From: Trissonchulus latispiculum
Lineage: Eukaryota; Nematoda; Enoplea; Enoplida; Ironidae
Assembly: GCA_030248195.1 (NCBI GenBank)
Contig: JASAND010019749.1
Coordinates: forward strand, 1-64,000
DNA: 64,000 nt
Reading direction: 5' to 3'
The notes below the pieces were generated by a model. The model made no database searches. It was given only the letters and a program-made list of their open reading frames with translations, and had not been told where the DNA came from. Below are positions 1 to 12,318 of this stretch, piece by piece. The translations under genes and the position numbers were made by a program. Every line of letters begins with the position of its first letter. Position 1 is the first letter of the stretch.

Positions 1-1469
1 CATAAAAAGTCTCTCTATCACTTACGGTTGGTGAGAAATTATAGACAAAACCGATGTGAAAAAACCCAATGCGGGAAAAACCCATGGGCGGGAAAAACCC
101 AGCCGAATTTTTTTGCTGCAAGCATGCCAGAACGGTTTTGACTATACCGCTCGAAAGAGCGGGTCATTTTTAGTACATCTGAATCAAAAAATATCAATAT
201 TTTTGCAAAAAATATCATGTCAAATTGACTTTTCAAAATTTCGTATGTTTAACACGTATATAAACATAGGCAAATTTTTGAAATTTTTGATATTTGCTTA
301 ATTTCTTGCAGTTTAAGCATCCTATCACATAGAAAACATGTTTTTATTGCATTTTAAAGCCAAACCCGACCTATTTTAGTGAAAAATTAGCGGTTTTTGG
401 CGAAATTTGAAAAATTTGGCTTGAAATGGCACCATCTCAGATTTTGGCCACCTGGACCTACACATAGAAGGTCGAACCTAGTGTAAAATCTATACCAAAT
501 TAATCAGGAGGCTCTACCGAGCTAAGACAATGTGTAGGTTACCTTTTGCTGCTAATAATTAGCAAAAAATTTCATTTTAAAATTTGGGTTTTTTTCAAGC
601 ACATGGTTTTTTTTCCCGCCGAGTCAGTCACCCCAGGTCGCATCACATATAGAGCCAAATTGCATACACTCATCGTAGGTTCGAGACACCCCGCGAAACT
701 ATAATCCGTTTTGGTGAAGTCTTTCCAGAGTTTGGGGTGATCTTCCAGTAGTTCAGGGTGACCCCCAGGTTGATCCTGCCTGACCCCCATGTTGGGACCA
801 AAAATTCCAAAATTTTCAAAGTCCGAAAAAATTTGCTGAGAGGCAGGGGGAACTACAATAATGCACCCTCTAGGGTAGTTTTGGACGCTCTTTAAGGTAA
901 GCTATTAAAATCTATCTAGCTCATATGGTTGACTCACACTGGCGATGGGTTTTCCCGCATACCGGATTGGGTTTTTTCCTCATATTAGTGCGCTTTTAAC
1001 CTAGTCCTCCTGGCATTTACAACCTGCCCCTCCCATATTAACGTTTTAAAACCTAGTCCTCTGTCCGCTTAAAACCCAGTGTTACCCATATTGCATTTTT
1101 CATGCTCCACCGGAGCATTTTTATTCTTTTTCAATATCTCAAACCAGTAAAAAGTTCTGGCCAAAAATCTGAAAAGTGGGTTTTTTCCCCGCTTGACTAT
1201 ATATATATCGTGAACAGAAGAATGCGATCGCAACAAGTGGTACAGTAATCGGCATTTTTAAAATAACCGTTTTCCGGAAAAAGCAAGGCATATAAGCTGC
1301 CTTCATTTGAAAGTACTTGAAAGAAAGTAGTAAAAACTTTCGGGAAAAATCGTAACAGAGATGGGAACCACGCGGAAAAGCGGGTGACACATATAGCTCA
1401 GCTCTAATTTCATGTCCGCAAGCCAAAACTTCATAATTTAGGACTCTCCAAAAGACGTGAATCCACAAC
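1..1469. other. Non-coding DNA with a probable terminal-inverted-repeat element
   Basis: No gene is supported here. The left part carries tandem GCGGGAAAAACCCA-type units at about 53-100. A reverse-complement relative (GGGTTTTCCCGC, then GGATTGGGTTTTTTCC) lies at about 945-985, so roughly 55-985 may be an old element with imperfect inverted ends. No target duplication is obvious. The open frames in the stretch are short, lack recognisable domains and overlap in several frames. Confidence 0.35.
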
Positions 1470-1890
1470 ACCTTTTAGCAGATTTCGCGACAACTTCGCG
1501 AAATGTCGCATAACATCGCGTAAATTACGCGACATTTCGCGAAGTGAAAATCTTGAGCCAAAGCTGCACTTTAAAATTTCCCCAGAATTTTGGTAGATAT
1601 GGAGAAAACCCCTCAAATTAGCTAACAAAAACCCTAGCTAGCGAACTTCGCGAAGTGTTTCGCGAAGTTCGCGAGGAGGAGTTTTCGCGAAGTGGAAGAA
1701 ATTTCGCGCAATGCTTTCGCGAAATCTTGGGAAATTTCGCGAAGTTACGCGAACTTCGCATGCGACTTCGCGAAATTCAGATTTTCATACGACATATCGC
1801 GAAAAATCTACACGAATATCGCAAAGCCTTGGCGAATTTCGCGTGCGCTCGCGACATTTCGCCAGATATGGGACTTCGCTTCAAACGCAC
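1470..1890. repeat. Degenerate TTCGCGAA-rich repeat patch
   Basis: The palindrome TTCGCGAA and near versions (TTCGCGAAAT, TTCGCGAAGT) recur every 10-30 bases over about 400 bp. There is a short gap at 1560-1640. The flanking DNA is poor in CpG by eye, so this CpG-dense patch stands out. Open frames through it are by-products of the repeat. No family is recognised. Confidence 0.6.
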
Positions 1891-2339
1891 TTTGAAATGA
1901 GCTGTACTGTATATACCTAATTTTCAGGTAGAGGGGCGGTTTTAAATGTGACTTTGGAGAGGGGGGGGGTAAATTTTCTAATCTTGTGAGCAACAATAAC
2001 GTTAATAACTAAGTGCGAACTTTTTAATGGTGTAGAAAATGCATTAATTTCGAGCTAATCAGAAGCATTGCTGTACAATTTGTTCCTGATTTTAACAAAC
2101 ATAAACGCCCTCGGCGCCCCCGCCCCCGTATATATATCTACGCTAGTGTTAGGTATATACAATAGATAATTAGGAACCTGTGACAGTCCACCCAGCCCGC
2201 CTGCGCCTCCGAGCCGTAGCAATCGCTCCATGATTAAGCTAGGAGTTGAATATAAGAAATATAAAGCCTGCAGCAGGAAAAAACAAATCATAAATGGACA
2301 GAATCATAGGCGTAGACAGGCGGCAGGGGAGGCATCATA
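1891..2339. other. Non-coding spacer, nothing recognised
   Basis: Contains a G tract near 1960-1972 and C-rich stretches near 2105-2130. I see no gene, RNA or element end. Confidence 0.4.
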
Positions 2340-2347
2340 CAAACAAT

Positions 2348-2652
2348 CATAGGTGTACCTTACCCCTCCCCCCAAATGGAAAACTGCCGACCCCACCCTC
2401 GAAATTTCGGATACAGACCCAACCCTCAAATGGCCAAATACCAGACCCCAGCCCCACCCACCCACCAAAATATTCCAAACCCCTCCACCCTCAAAATTTT
2501 GAAAATTTTGCCTCAAAATTAGTAAAAATTCGAAAGTTTTTACACCCCTCAAATTCGATTTTTTCGGACCCCACCCCACCTCAAACCGGCGGACCCCACC
2601 CACCCTAATTTCGGCTACCCCTCCCCTAACTTTTTCTCAAGGTACACCTATG
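2348..2652. mobile_element. hAT-like miniature element (305 bp) with 8-bp target duplication
   Basis: The ends are perfect 14-bp inverted repeats: CATAGGTGTACCTT at 2348-2361 and its complement at 2639-2652. The flanks are an exact 8-bp direct repeat, CAAACAAT, at 2340-2347 and 2653-2660. An 8-bp duplication and a CA-starting end are typical of hAT superfamily elements (family knowledge). The interior is a low-complexity CCACCC/AAATTT tract with no coding capacity, so it must be non-autonomous. The intact duplication suggests a fairly recent insertion. Confidence 0.8.
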
Positions 2653-2660
2653 CAAACAAT

Positions 2661-3120
2661 CAGGAAGTTCGATGCGGTAAAAAATGGCAGCGTTTCACAT
2701 GATTCCAATTTTCGACAAATATATACATATATCCATAGCCACAAGGTGGACAAGCGGGGGAGGGGAAGGGGGGAACTCCCCCCTCCCCCTCGGCGAAGTC
2801 GCCCACAAGCGGTCGCGAAATTGCTCCCACAAAGGGCAAGAAAATTGGGCATTGGCCACAAGGGGTAAGAAAATTGCCCAAAAACCAGGTTTTACGACTA
2901 AAATTTCCAAAAATTTTCCGGCGTCGCCGGAATTTTTGACTAAAAATTACTTTTTTTGCTAAAAAACGTCCGAAAAACGCGTTTTAGCTTAAAAAATTGC
3001 TGTTTTTTGCTAAAAAAGCAAAAATAGCTTAATAGTACCCTTAAGAAAAAACGCTCTCACAAGGGGTACCCAAATTTGCTTCCACAAGGGTCGGTGAAAT
3101 TTGACCTCCCGTTCAGGAAT
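2661..3120 (+). repeat. Interspersed repeat family B, copy 1
   Basis: Shares an ordered series of blocks with 24480-24891, 28873-30031 and, inverted, 31484-31826. The blocks are a CGGCGAAGT...GCTCCCACAAAGGG segment, a CCACAAGGGGTAAGAAAATTG segment, AAAATTTTCCGGC, an AAAACGTCCGAAAAA segment and the terminal block GACCTCCCGTTCAGG. There is no open frame of note and no clear target duplication. It is a dispersed non-autonomous element of unknown class. Confidence 0.65.
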
Positions 3121-3541
3121 GTACATAGCATAACTCTGATTCTAGGATGCTGAACCAAAATCCAAGGTTGGGGTCTCCCCAGAAAAGTTATGGGGACTGT
3201 GGAGTGAAATGTGGGAATGGTGAAATGAAGTGTTATGGGGTGAAAAATGACTGGAGTGGCGGAGGCTACTCCCTCACCGCCTTGGGCTACCCCTTCTCAT
3301 AGTTTCCTTAGGGGGGGGGGGGGGGTATCCCCCCCAAAATTAAGACCAAATCTCAGAAAATTCAAAAAATGGTCTAAAAACGCAAATTTTCTGTATTTTA
3401 ACGCTTTTTTTGTCAAAACAAGGCTTGTTTCTATCGTTTTTACACCGTTTTAAACCGATTTTAAGCCAAAATTTGAGAAAAAATTTTCAAAAAATGACCA
3501 TTTTTTAGCAAAATTTAGCTAACTTTTTGGCCCCAAAAAGT
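3121..3541. other. Non-coding spacer with long G tract
   Basis: Holds a run of about 16 G at 3310-3326 followed by C7, then AT-rich DNA. No gene is supported. Confidence 0.4.
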
Positions 3542-3549
3542 GCTGGGGG

Positions 3550-3867
3550 CAGTAGCGGCGCCAGGAATTTTTGAAGGGGGGGCCCGACCCAAAAATCCGG
3601 TGACCTTTTTTTGGGAAATCCAAAATTTTTGCCAAATTGTAGCAAATTATACCTTCATTTCCCAAAAAATTCTCAAATTTTAGCAAAAATTTTTCGATTT
3701 TTAGCAAACATTTTTCGATTTTTGGCAAAAATTTGCCGATTTTTTAAAAAAATTCTTAAAAACACTCAAATTATGCATATAAACAGCTGAAAAATTTTCA
3801 AGGGGGGGCCCGACACCCCAAAGGGAGGGGCCCATATCGCAAAGGGGGGGCCCGGGCGCCGCCACTG
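3550..3867. mobile_element. hAT-like miniature element (318 bp) with 8-bp target duplication
   Basis: The left end is CAGTAGCGGCGCC (3550 on) and the complement of the right end is CAGTGGCGGCGCC (to 3867), so the ends are inverted with one mismatch. The flanks are an exact 8-bp direct repeat, GCTGGGGG, at 3542-3549 and 3868-3875. CAGTGGCG is a classic hAT terminus and 8 bp is the hAT duplication length. The interior is non-coding and has GGGGGGGCCC blocks near both ends. It is a different family from the hAT-like element at 2348-2652. Confidence 0.85.
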
Positions 3868-4075
3868 GCTGGGGGGGGGGGGGGGGGGTCGGAGGGTAAT
3901 CAAAAGTGGGGGGGAGGGATATATAGTCAAAAAATCTGGGGGGGGGGGGTAGAGTTGGTCGAACATTTTGGGGGGGGGGGGATTTGCCAAAAATAGGCTA
4001 ATTTGCTAAAACACTGTCTAATGTTAAAATTATTTAATGATTTCATGTTTTTCGACATATATTGTATAGTATGGG
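3868..4075. repeat. Poly-G-rich low-complexity tract
   Basis: G runs of 8-18 bases alternate with short AT stretches between 3871 and 3985. The predicted proline-rich peptide on the minus strand is an artefact of this composition. Confidence 0.7.
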
Positions 4076-6613
4076 GAGAGTTGGTTCGCTGGATATCGAT
4101 GAGGACAAGCGGGGTCGGTGCTTGTTTTCCTTCTGGGCTGAATTTGACGGTATCAGTTCACAGTTCACAGCAGTTTGTTGTTGTGTTGTGATACTTATCT
4201 CGATAAACTAATCAAGATAATCAGCCGGATGATCCTTCCTTGCTTCGTTGATCAGGGATTGGGATTTCTAGCTCGAGATATTTTACTTGTACTGAGAGAA
4301 GGTGTTGGTCCTGATTCAATGACTTTGTCCAATGTTTGAGCCCTAATTCAAACGCTTGCTGAGGCACACTTCGATTTATTAAGAATTAATATAATTCTTA
4401 CAATTACAATGATTAATTAAACAGATAATAATGACAATAGTAATGATAAAAATAACAATGTGAGCACTCTATCGAATATAGGTTTGAACGTACAAATTAC
4501 AAGTTACAGGATTGGAAGAGTTGCCAGTTTTGTTAATAAAACTTTGATTACTTTTTTGGTTGAGGGGCAAGATTTAGGATTTGACTCTTTCTCTCGCTTC
4601 TTCTTCTTCTTCTTCTTCTTCTATGTTCTTATTCTCAACTTATTACACTCTCTACTGCTAGACGCTGTGCTTTCCCTATATGTTTGGGCTTGTGTGGATT
4701 ATCTCTTTATCATTCCTTTAGAACAAGGACAGTAATAATAATTAATAAATAATAATTATTATTATTATTATAATTCTGGGCACACGCAAATTCCGGTCCT
4801 TGGGTGAGCCCAAGAATGATGTTCCAATTTCCTGTAGCGGAGCACACAGCGCACAGTTCTCAGATGCTATTCGGAGAACCTGAGGGGTCGATCTGTAGAT
4901 CGCTTACACAGGGGCGGACCGGTTGGGAGATGCCTGGTACTGTTAAATAAAATACAATAATTAAGGTTAATAATGTAATTTATCTTCTTTTACTCCGGTT
5001 GACTCTGTTCGATTAGAATAACAATTAAGCCAGAGACGTGGGGATAACAATAAGATAACAAAAGATATGATAAAGCCCATTCTCAATTCAAAATGTCAAC
5101 GTTCTGTTCAACCTTTAACCAATTAGTTCCCAAATTTCCAATTACCGGATAAAAGTTCAAGATGAGGTTTTTGGTTTTAGGTCCCGTATTCAATTCTGGT
5201 GCTCTTTTCACAATCAGTCTATGCCTCAACAGTTCCACAAAAGATCCGAATCGACTCCCAAAGCACCTTAGCAAACTGATTTTGATCCAAACAGTTATCC
5301 CATATCAGCGTCCTGCCTTTGGACTAATTACCAACAATCTGACCAATTAATATAAGTACCGAGATTCCAATTGAGCTTGATTCCGGCAGGACAGATGTGA
5401 GCTCCGCACCTGAATCAAATGGGTTAAAACCCATTAGTACAAGTTATAGGTGCGGGATTCAAAAACAGCAACCATTACTCACATTTTGGCTTTCTGAACT
5501 AGAATTGAACTTGAAAATACAAGCCTATTGTGGAACTTTGAAGTTTTGGCGAGAATATCACGATTTTGAGCAATTTTAATAACATCATAGCACTAGAAGT
5601 TTGTTTTTTGGGCGAAATACTATTTTTTGGGCAATTTCTATTACTCTTATACAAGAAATTGCAATTGCGACATGATTTTGCCCTGCACAGTCTGCTTTTT
5701 ATACAATTCTGCTAATAAACGTGGATTGGACACGATTTGGGTCTTTCAAGAACAGATAGATACTGGTCATGTAGCTAAAAGCGACTTTATGACTTTTGGT
5801 CCGCTCGTTACACAACATTAATTTTAACTAAACACAATCAGGTTTAGGACTTCTTGTTTTTTGAGTCCTAGCTAGGAAGATAACAACTTCTCGTTTTTGG
5901 TAATTATTGAACAATTATAAATTGACTAAATCCACAAATTTGGCTATTCTGTATTTATTAGAAGATGGTTCCTCCTAATCTATCCATATTCCTTACGTAA
6001 CTAATTGTTATCTTTATTCTTTCAGGTACATTACTAAGTAGTACATAATATTATGTGAAATTGCTGATTTTGTGATGTTCATTAAAGCCATTTGCGGATG
6101 GTTGTTGCAAACAAGATTCATGCTGAATGTGAAACTCGTATGGTTGAGTTTTTTAACCATACCAACCATTATGAAGGCTGAAATTATTAATTCTGTCTTT
6201 AAGTACGGGCACGAATGCGAAACGGTGTCTAATTACAATTGTAGTCATTATTACAGGCTAAGAACGAACTGAACTTGACTATACGGACTAGAAATGGCAA
6301 CAATGACCTTTCCTAGTTTCAGAAATAAAGTGACAATACATCTAACTAAAAACTGCAATTGATACTAACCTTACGTATTTTTACTATACTTCTTTCAAGT
6401 GGAAAGTCCGCAATTGTAGTCATTATTACAAACTGAATATGAACGGGACTTAACCTAACTGAACTGGAAATGGCAATAAAAACATTTATTTGTTTTAGAA
6501 ATAAAGTGATAGTACGTACAACTAATAAACGTCGAACCTCCTTGGGTTGTAACTATTTAGCAGCAAATGTGTTAGTTAGTACAGAATTGACAGTTTATGA
6601 GAGTCCTTTCATG

Positions 6614-6660
6614 CGGTTCGTCCGTACTCTTGACAAAGAGTGTCTTACGCGGACGAACCG
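6614..6660. other. Conserved 11-bp-stem hairpin in the left arm
   Basis: CGGTTCGTCCG and CGGACGAACCG form a perfect 11-bp stem around a 25-base loop that contains ACTCTT and AAGAGT. The counterpart in the right arm (21292-21338) keeps the pairing although one stem pair differs (G-C here, A-T there). This points to selection or a functional requirement for the fold rather than for the sequence. No ribozyme core (CTGATGA/GAAA) is seen beside it. Confidence 0.6.
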
Positions 6661-6894
6661 AGGCCATCCTACAACAAACCAATAGGGATTTAATACGGGG
6701 TCCCCGTGACCCTAGATCCTATGGTCCGTACCTCATTTGCATATTTGGCGTTTGGGGCCTTAATTAAGTCTACATTCAGAATTATACTAAACTAATTGCG
6801 CTCATTCGTTTCAACCATACAAATCATACTCCCTAATACTATTTTTCCTGCGTACTACCTGAATTTTTGATTTTTAGCATGAGTTTTACGTTTT

Positions 6895-7027
<133 letters not shown>

Positions 7028-7298
7028 ACTCGAACATATACCAAACGTGCGTCATTATGTTTTCGTTAAGTGAAATTCATGCAACATTTATGTGATCTGA
7101 TACGCTGTTTTGCTAAGAATCATTTATGCAACGTTTATGTTATGAACTAAACTATTTTAACCATTTGTACAACATTTATACCGTACCTAAAGCTTATCCA
7201 GTAACCATTTATACAGCATTTATACAGTACCTAGACTAGCATACACTCATGCGGGATTCAAACCATTCATTTATACGAAGAGACCATTCATTTAATAT

Positions 7299-7560
7299 CA
7301 AGAGTACATAATAACTAAGAGTGTGACAGTCAAATGTACCACATTGCACGTACCTACCCTCAGACCCATAATCAAAGAAATTTGAGTATGTTGCTAGCTC
7401 AAGAACACAACTAGTCAGTTGGTTCAATGTGCGTCTGTTGCGAGCTTCAGCATTCAAACATAGCGTGCAAATTTCTTTGAAGTGATGGGTCTGATTTGTG
7501 GGCGTCACGAGCAACTAAGAGCTTGACGTTTGTCACACTCTTAGTTATTATGTACTCTTG
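7299..7560. mobile_element. Family A foldback miniature element, copy A1
   Basis: Starts CAAGAGTACATAATAACTAAGAG and ends with the complement. The flanks are TTAATAT (7292-7298) and CTAATAT (7561-7567), a 7-bp duplication with one change. The matching place in the right arm of the giant repeat (complement, about 20765) reads CTTAATATCTGAG without an insert, so an empty site confirms both boundaries and duplication length. Non-coding, with nested inverted repeats and a central segment CAACAGACGCACATTGAACC (seen here as its complement). Confidence 0.85.
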
Positions 7561-8499
7561 CTAATATCTGAGCATCACTCATATCGGCAGAGCTCACAAT
7601 TTTCGTCAAACAGAAGAGTTTTCATGAGTTACCACACACAATTAGATTCACAGAAGTACTCACTCTCACACTCACCTACACGATCACGTAAATAATTATT
7701 CACACACAACACATATTTTACTTAACTAAAATACCTACTGATTTCTAAATACAAACACTATTACTTCCCTAGCTAAAACGTAATTCAACTCTAATTTTAA
7801 TCCTAACTAATATAACCAAATTTAATTACCTTAAAATATGCATATTTCTTTTGAACTGTTTATAGCACAAATTTGAGTATTAATAAATTGTTGAAAGTTT
7901 GTGAATAGGAAAGAAATTTTGTGACACTAAAGTTTGATGTTAGCGCAGAACTTTGTAAAAGAAATTTTACAGAATTTGGAGAAAGCCATGTGAGTAATGA
8001 TTGCTAAACAATCATTACTAAAAACTACTACACAATAATATTAACACATCATAATTTAATGATTAGGGAAGCCTGTCCCTTGTGAAATTCTTAATAATTA
8101 ATTAGGGTAAAGATAGCTTATAGCTTTTAAAATTCGGATTAAACGTTCTAGACTTTTTGAATCCTATTACTTTTGGGAACCGACCTAAAACTGAAACAAA
8201 TAACATAACATAATACAAAATGATGAGATTATAGAATTAACTGCGCCTTGATCAACAATATGGTCGGCAACTCCTAGATGCCGACTGTGGGGAATAATTC
8301 TCAAGATTTGCTCAATATCTTTTAGGGTCCTATTTTCAAAGACGCGCTAAGTCAGTCTTAAAAGGTGGGGTCCTCACTCGTTTTCCCAAAACTACAAACT
8401 ACACGACTCTTGTGGCTTCTGGGGCCCTAATAAAAATACAATTCACAGGTCATGGCTTGACCAAAAACTAAATAAAAACTTGAAATAGTAAATAAAAGA

Positions 8500-8950
8500 T
8501 TAGACAGATCTCAAGACCTCCATCGCACAGGAGGGGTTTACATGAGCTGCCTTCTAGAAAGAAATTATAAAATAAAATGGTAAAATAATAAATAAGGGAC
8601 AAACCCCAAGACCTCCATCGAACAGGAGGGGTTTACATGAGCTGCCCCGCAATAGGAAATCATAAAATAAAAGTGTAGAAGGAAGCAAAATTGGCCTTGG
8701 GCACACTCATGCTAGAGAACTAAAAATTTGGCTTGAAAGCCTCAGTATAAAAATGGAGAGAATTGCGCCCGTAGGCTCAAAATAATACTTAAAAAACTTG
8801 GCCAAGAGGCACATGCTATATAAAAGGTTGACCGAAAGGGTCCAAAATTTATGTATAAAAATTTGGCCCGAAGGCCCCAAAATAATAAAAATTATGGCCA
8901 AAAAGGTGGCCTTTGTCTTCCTAGGTTTTATTCCTCAATCTGGATTTTGG
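8500..8950. repeat. Local tandem repeats inside the left arm
   Basis: Two units of about 90 bp share CAAGACCTCCATCG.ACAGGAGG and GTTTACATGAGCTGCC (8512-8645). They are followed by four or five degenerate units of 45-60 bp built on GGCCCGAAGGCC / AAAATAATAAAAA (8700-8930). The right arm has the same series inverted at about 19390-19810, so the tandem structure predates the formation of the inverted arms. Confidence 0.7.
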
Positions 8951-10694
8951 CCGGGCATAGAAAACCCACTTGGCCCTCAGTTGTGTGTGTTAGCTGTTGA
9001 TCTCTATTTTCTTTTCTAGCCCGAAAGCTAGAAATGTCCCTAAATCTTTTATCATAACCTGGAAGAGTGTGCCAAAACTCTGGGCACACAGCGGAGACAC
9101 ACCAAATGGAGGGGGAAACAAACTCCTGAGGTTGCTGCTCAAGCGAACACTGAAGTTATGAAAAACTTTTGGACAGAGCTGACAGCTCTCTGACAGCTCC
9201 GTGACAGGTCATTAAATTGGGTCTGGGCGGACTTTTCCTTTGTTTTCGAGGCGAAGAAGAACTTTTAGAACTTAGAACTTTTAGTTTTTAGAACTTTCTA
9301 GAAGCATCCAGAAACTAGCAATCTTCGTCCGTTTCGTATTTTCGATATTTTAACAGGTCCTTGTTTACTGGACCCCTACTCTGAGTTTTGGAGTCAAAAT
9401 TTGCCAGTAAACAAGGGACGCTGCTTGCTGGCCTTAGCAATAATTGCTCCTGATTGCTGGACTTTCTGTGTCCTCACATGACTGTGGCCAGGGGAGAAAT
9501 TGTAACAAGAAATATGCATAATAATTGATACGTAATGTTTTACAAAATAAAATTTATATTTTCATAATCTGCGTACGATAAATAGTGTACTTGGCTAGTT
9601 TTATTATAATCAAACAGGAGGGAGGTAAGTCCCCTCCAAACCTATATTTGTTGGAAAAAGTGTATACTAACTTTTAGGAAAGGCGAGTTTCTATGCTGGT
9701 CTTCAGCCAGCCTAAAGGACACTTGAGGACACTAGAGGAAACGTGAATGAAGGTGTCAATGCACCTGCCACCTATGTAGCAATTAGGGGCCAATTAAGCA
9801 CTTCGTACAAAGGTTTTTGAGGAGGCCAGCTTTAAGACACTCCTTTTGAAGAAGCAAGATTACGAAAGAAGAAGTAATCTTACTAATACATTTTTGCTCG
9901 TAACTTACTCATTTTTGAGAGTTAGAAGGTGGGGTTTGGATTTTCGGAATCAGGAGAAACTCGCCTTTAATATAAGCTTAAGTTATAACATCACACAAAA
10001 TTATTAAAATTAACTAATTATCACTAAATTAATACTAATTAACCTATATTACGTCATACAAGTACCTACTTAGCTGATTATTGTTTTAAATTCGAACCAT
10101 CTTCCAATAGTTTGCTAATTTTTCAGTAACTTTTCGTACTAACGTTCTTTGTTGGCACTTAACTCTAAACTTTGGGAACGTAAAAGGTTTTCATTTTTCC
10201 ATGAGATGTTGGGGAACATCTTACAATTGGACATTTAGGCATCTCCGACCGGAAGAAGAGGAATTAAAAGTCCTATCTCGGACTTAGTAAGAGTAATTAC
10301 CTTTTTAATTATGATTATAATTTAATGTTAATGAGGTTAGTACAATCGGAAATATACAATTTCAATCTTTCGTTAGTTATTAGAACTAGTTTCTTGACTG
10401 CTTTGTGTCCATTGTGTGTTAGGTCTCCTTCACTATTGGCTTATATATCTAGGACCTAAATCGAAAATCTTAGTCCCTAGATGAGTGAATAATGATTTAT
10501 ATTCGGCAACTCTGGCGAGTAGGCACAAAATATGGTAAAATACAATAATTGCTTACACATCAATTAAAACCAAATCATTCATTACGATATTAGAACCTTT
10601 TTTCATTGTACGTGAAGAACCCATTATTATACAATTCTTTTAGCCAATCTTTTCTAGAATTCATTTTTCACTTCGATTAAACTCTTTCATTACA

Positions 10695-10935
10695 CATGCA
10701 GAGGAAGACCTAGCCCACCTTCTTCTGCGCTGCCCTTCGCACAGAAATCCCCGACGAAGCCATCTCGGAAGTAGGCCAAGGCTTGACATTCACTCCAAGG
10801 GTCCCCCAAGGGTACTGGCTTTTCTCCGGGATGTGGGCCGGCTCTAGCTATTCCAGCCGTATTGGACTTGCAGGATTGGCCTAGGAACAGGCAGAAGAAG
10901 AAGAAGAAGAAGAAGAAGAAGATGATGAAGAGTAT
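10695..10935 (+). mobile_element. 3' end of a non-LTR retrotransposon with (GAA)n tail
   Basis: A 50-codon frame (10695-10847, stop TAG) reads HAEEDLAHLLLRCPSH at its start and PPRVLAFLRDVGRL at its end. The H-x3-4-C core (AHLLLRC) with a final VLAFLRDVG resembles the C-terminal Cys/His segment of many LINE ORF2 proteins (family knowledge, recognised by eye). It is followed by a short 3' UTR and a (GAA)n tail at 10890-10930, as expected for a 5'-truncated LINE insertion. It sits exactly at the border between the left arm and the core of the giant inverted repeat. It has no reverse transcriptase domain and is therefore dead. Confidence 0.55.
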
Positions 10936-12225
10936 ATTAGGTCCTAATCCCGCTCTGGTCAAATTTTTTTTGCCTTACCCATATATTTTTATATAAGAAT
11001 TGGTCAGGGCCTGGTTATTTATTTTTATTTAGTTTTGTTTTCAATTCCCTCCTTGTGATTTCTATCCTATTCTATTTTGGTTTTTGCTACTTTCGATAAT
11101 GGCTACCAAACCAATTCCAACTCCACTATCGGCTAAATATTCTAATTTTCCGTTTGCTTTTATACCTTTGCTTTCCTATGGCAGCTTAGTCACTAGTTTC
11201 TCTTGTTTAATGTACTTACTATCCTTCGAAACAGGAGCATTTGAGATTTGTACATAGTAATGAGAAAGCCCATTTTACGCTCTTTCAGCTGGCAGCTTTG
11301 ATGATGCTGTATAAAGCTTGGATAAAATTTCAATTTTAGCGAATGCACAAAACCATGATGGTAGCTAGTTACCGTGTGCCCTGGCCCTCTGATACCAATG
11401 TGTGCAATGACTGACTGATTCAAGGCCAAACTTGATTCAAGTACCTATTTGTTAAAATTGCTTCATCCAGTTCATTCATCGTCAAGTTACATAGAAAATC
11501 CCGCTGGTAGCACTACTAGATTCATAGGATTACAATCGTCATAAAAATGTTTTATAATGGGGGTATGAGAATGGGGAGTGGGTGCAGACTCCCCCAGATT
11601 GACAAAACCGCGTAGACTCCCTCAGGTAGAAGGAAAAGGGCAGACCCTCTGATCTTATAAAGCGATTTAAGGGGATAACTGTTTCGCCGATTTTTTTGAA
11701 AATCTCCGATCTTCACATATTTTGTCGTTCTCATGAGACCTCAAAACAAGACAAGTGCTTTTTGTGTAATATTGCTTCTGTCGTTCTGTAGAGCTCTTCG
11801 AAGGTGACCTTGTCATGTGTTAAACATAGGAAAATGAAAAAGGTTAGGTTAAAAAGATTTTGGCAGAAAAATGTTTCGCTGTATGAAAGAAACAGCGCTA
11901 AAACTTTCCACATATGTTAAGGACATATTGTAGAGTGCAGCTATCCAGTTTAATGCAATTCTGTTGAGTGACGGATTTTTGGAAAATTTTTAGTCAGAAT
12001 TTTGGAAAATCGCCCATTTTTGGACCATGAGAAACAGAACCTACGGTACTCTTTCGCTTGTCCTGAACGATTGTCAAAAGCTACAGAAACGGCCAATAGA
12101 TAGCTGCACTCTACGTTTAAAACCACGTCGGTGTTTCTCCGTATACGCATACTTGACATTAAACTAAAGTGCACTCAATACATCTACTTCCGTAGACGTT
12201 TGCTGGATGGACATTTTCCGTAACT
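10936..12225. other. Core of the giant inverted repeat, first part: nothing recognised
   Basis: Mixed-composition DNA. Open frames on both strands are under 80 codons with no domain or splice context. Confidence 0.35.
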
Positions 12226-12318
12226 GTAAACCTGCTGCGCAGCTATATTATTTATAATAGAGAACTTACTTGCTTATATACTACAAAAAACAAAACGTAC
12301 AAAACATTGTCTGAACAC

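Noticed and set aside
2294..2608. Proline-rich 104-codon frame and its antisense partner
   Set aside because: Lies inside the low-complexity interior of a hAT-type miniature element. Both strands are open for compositional reasons.
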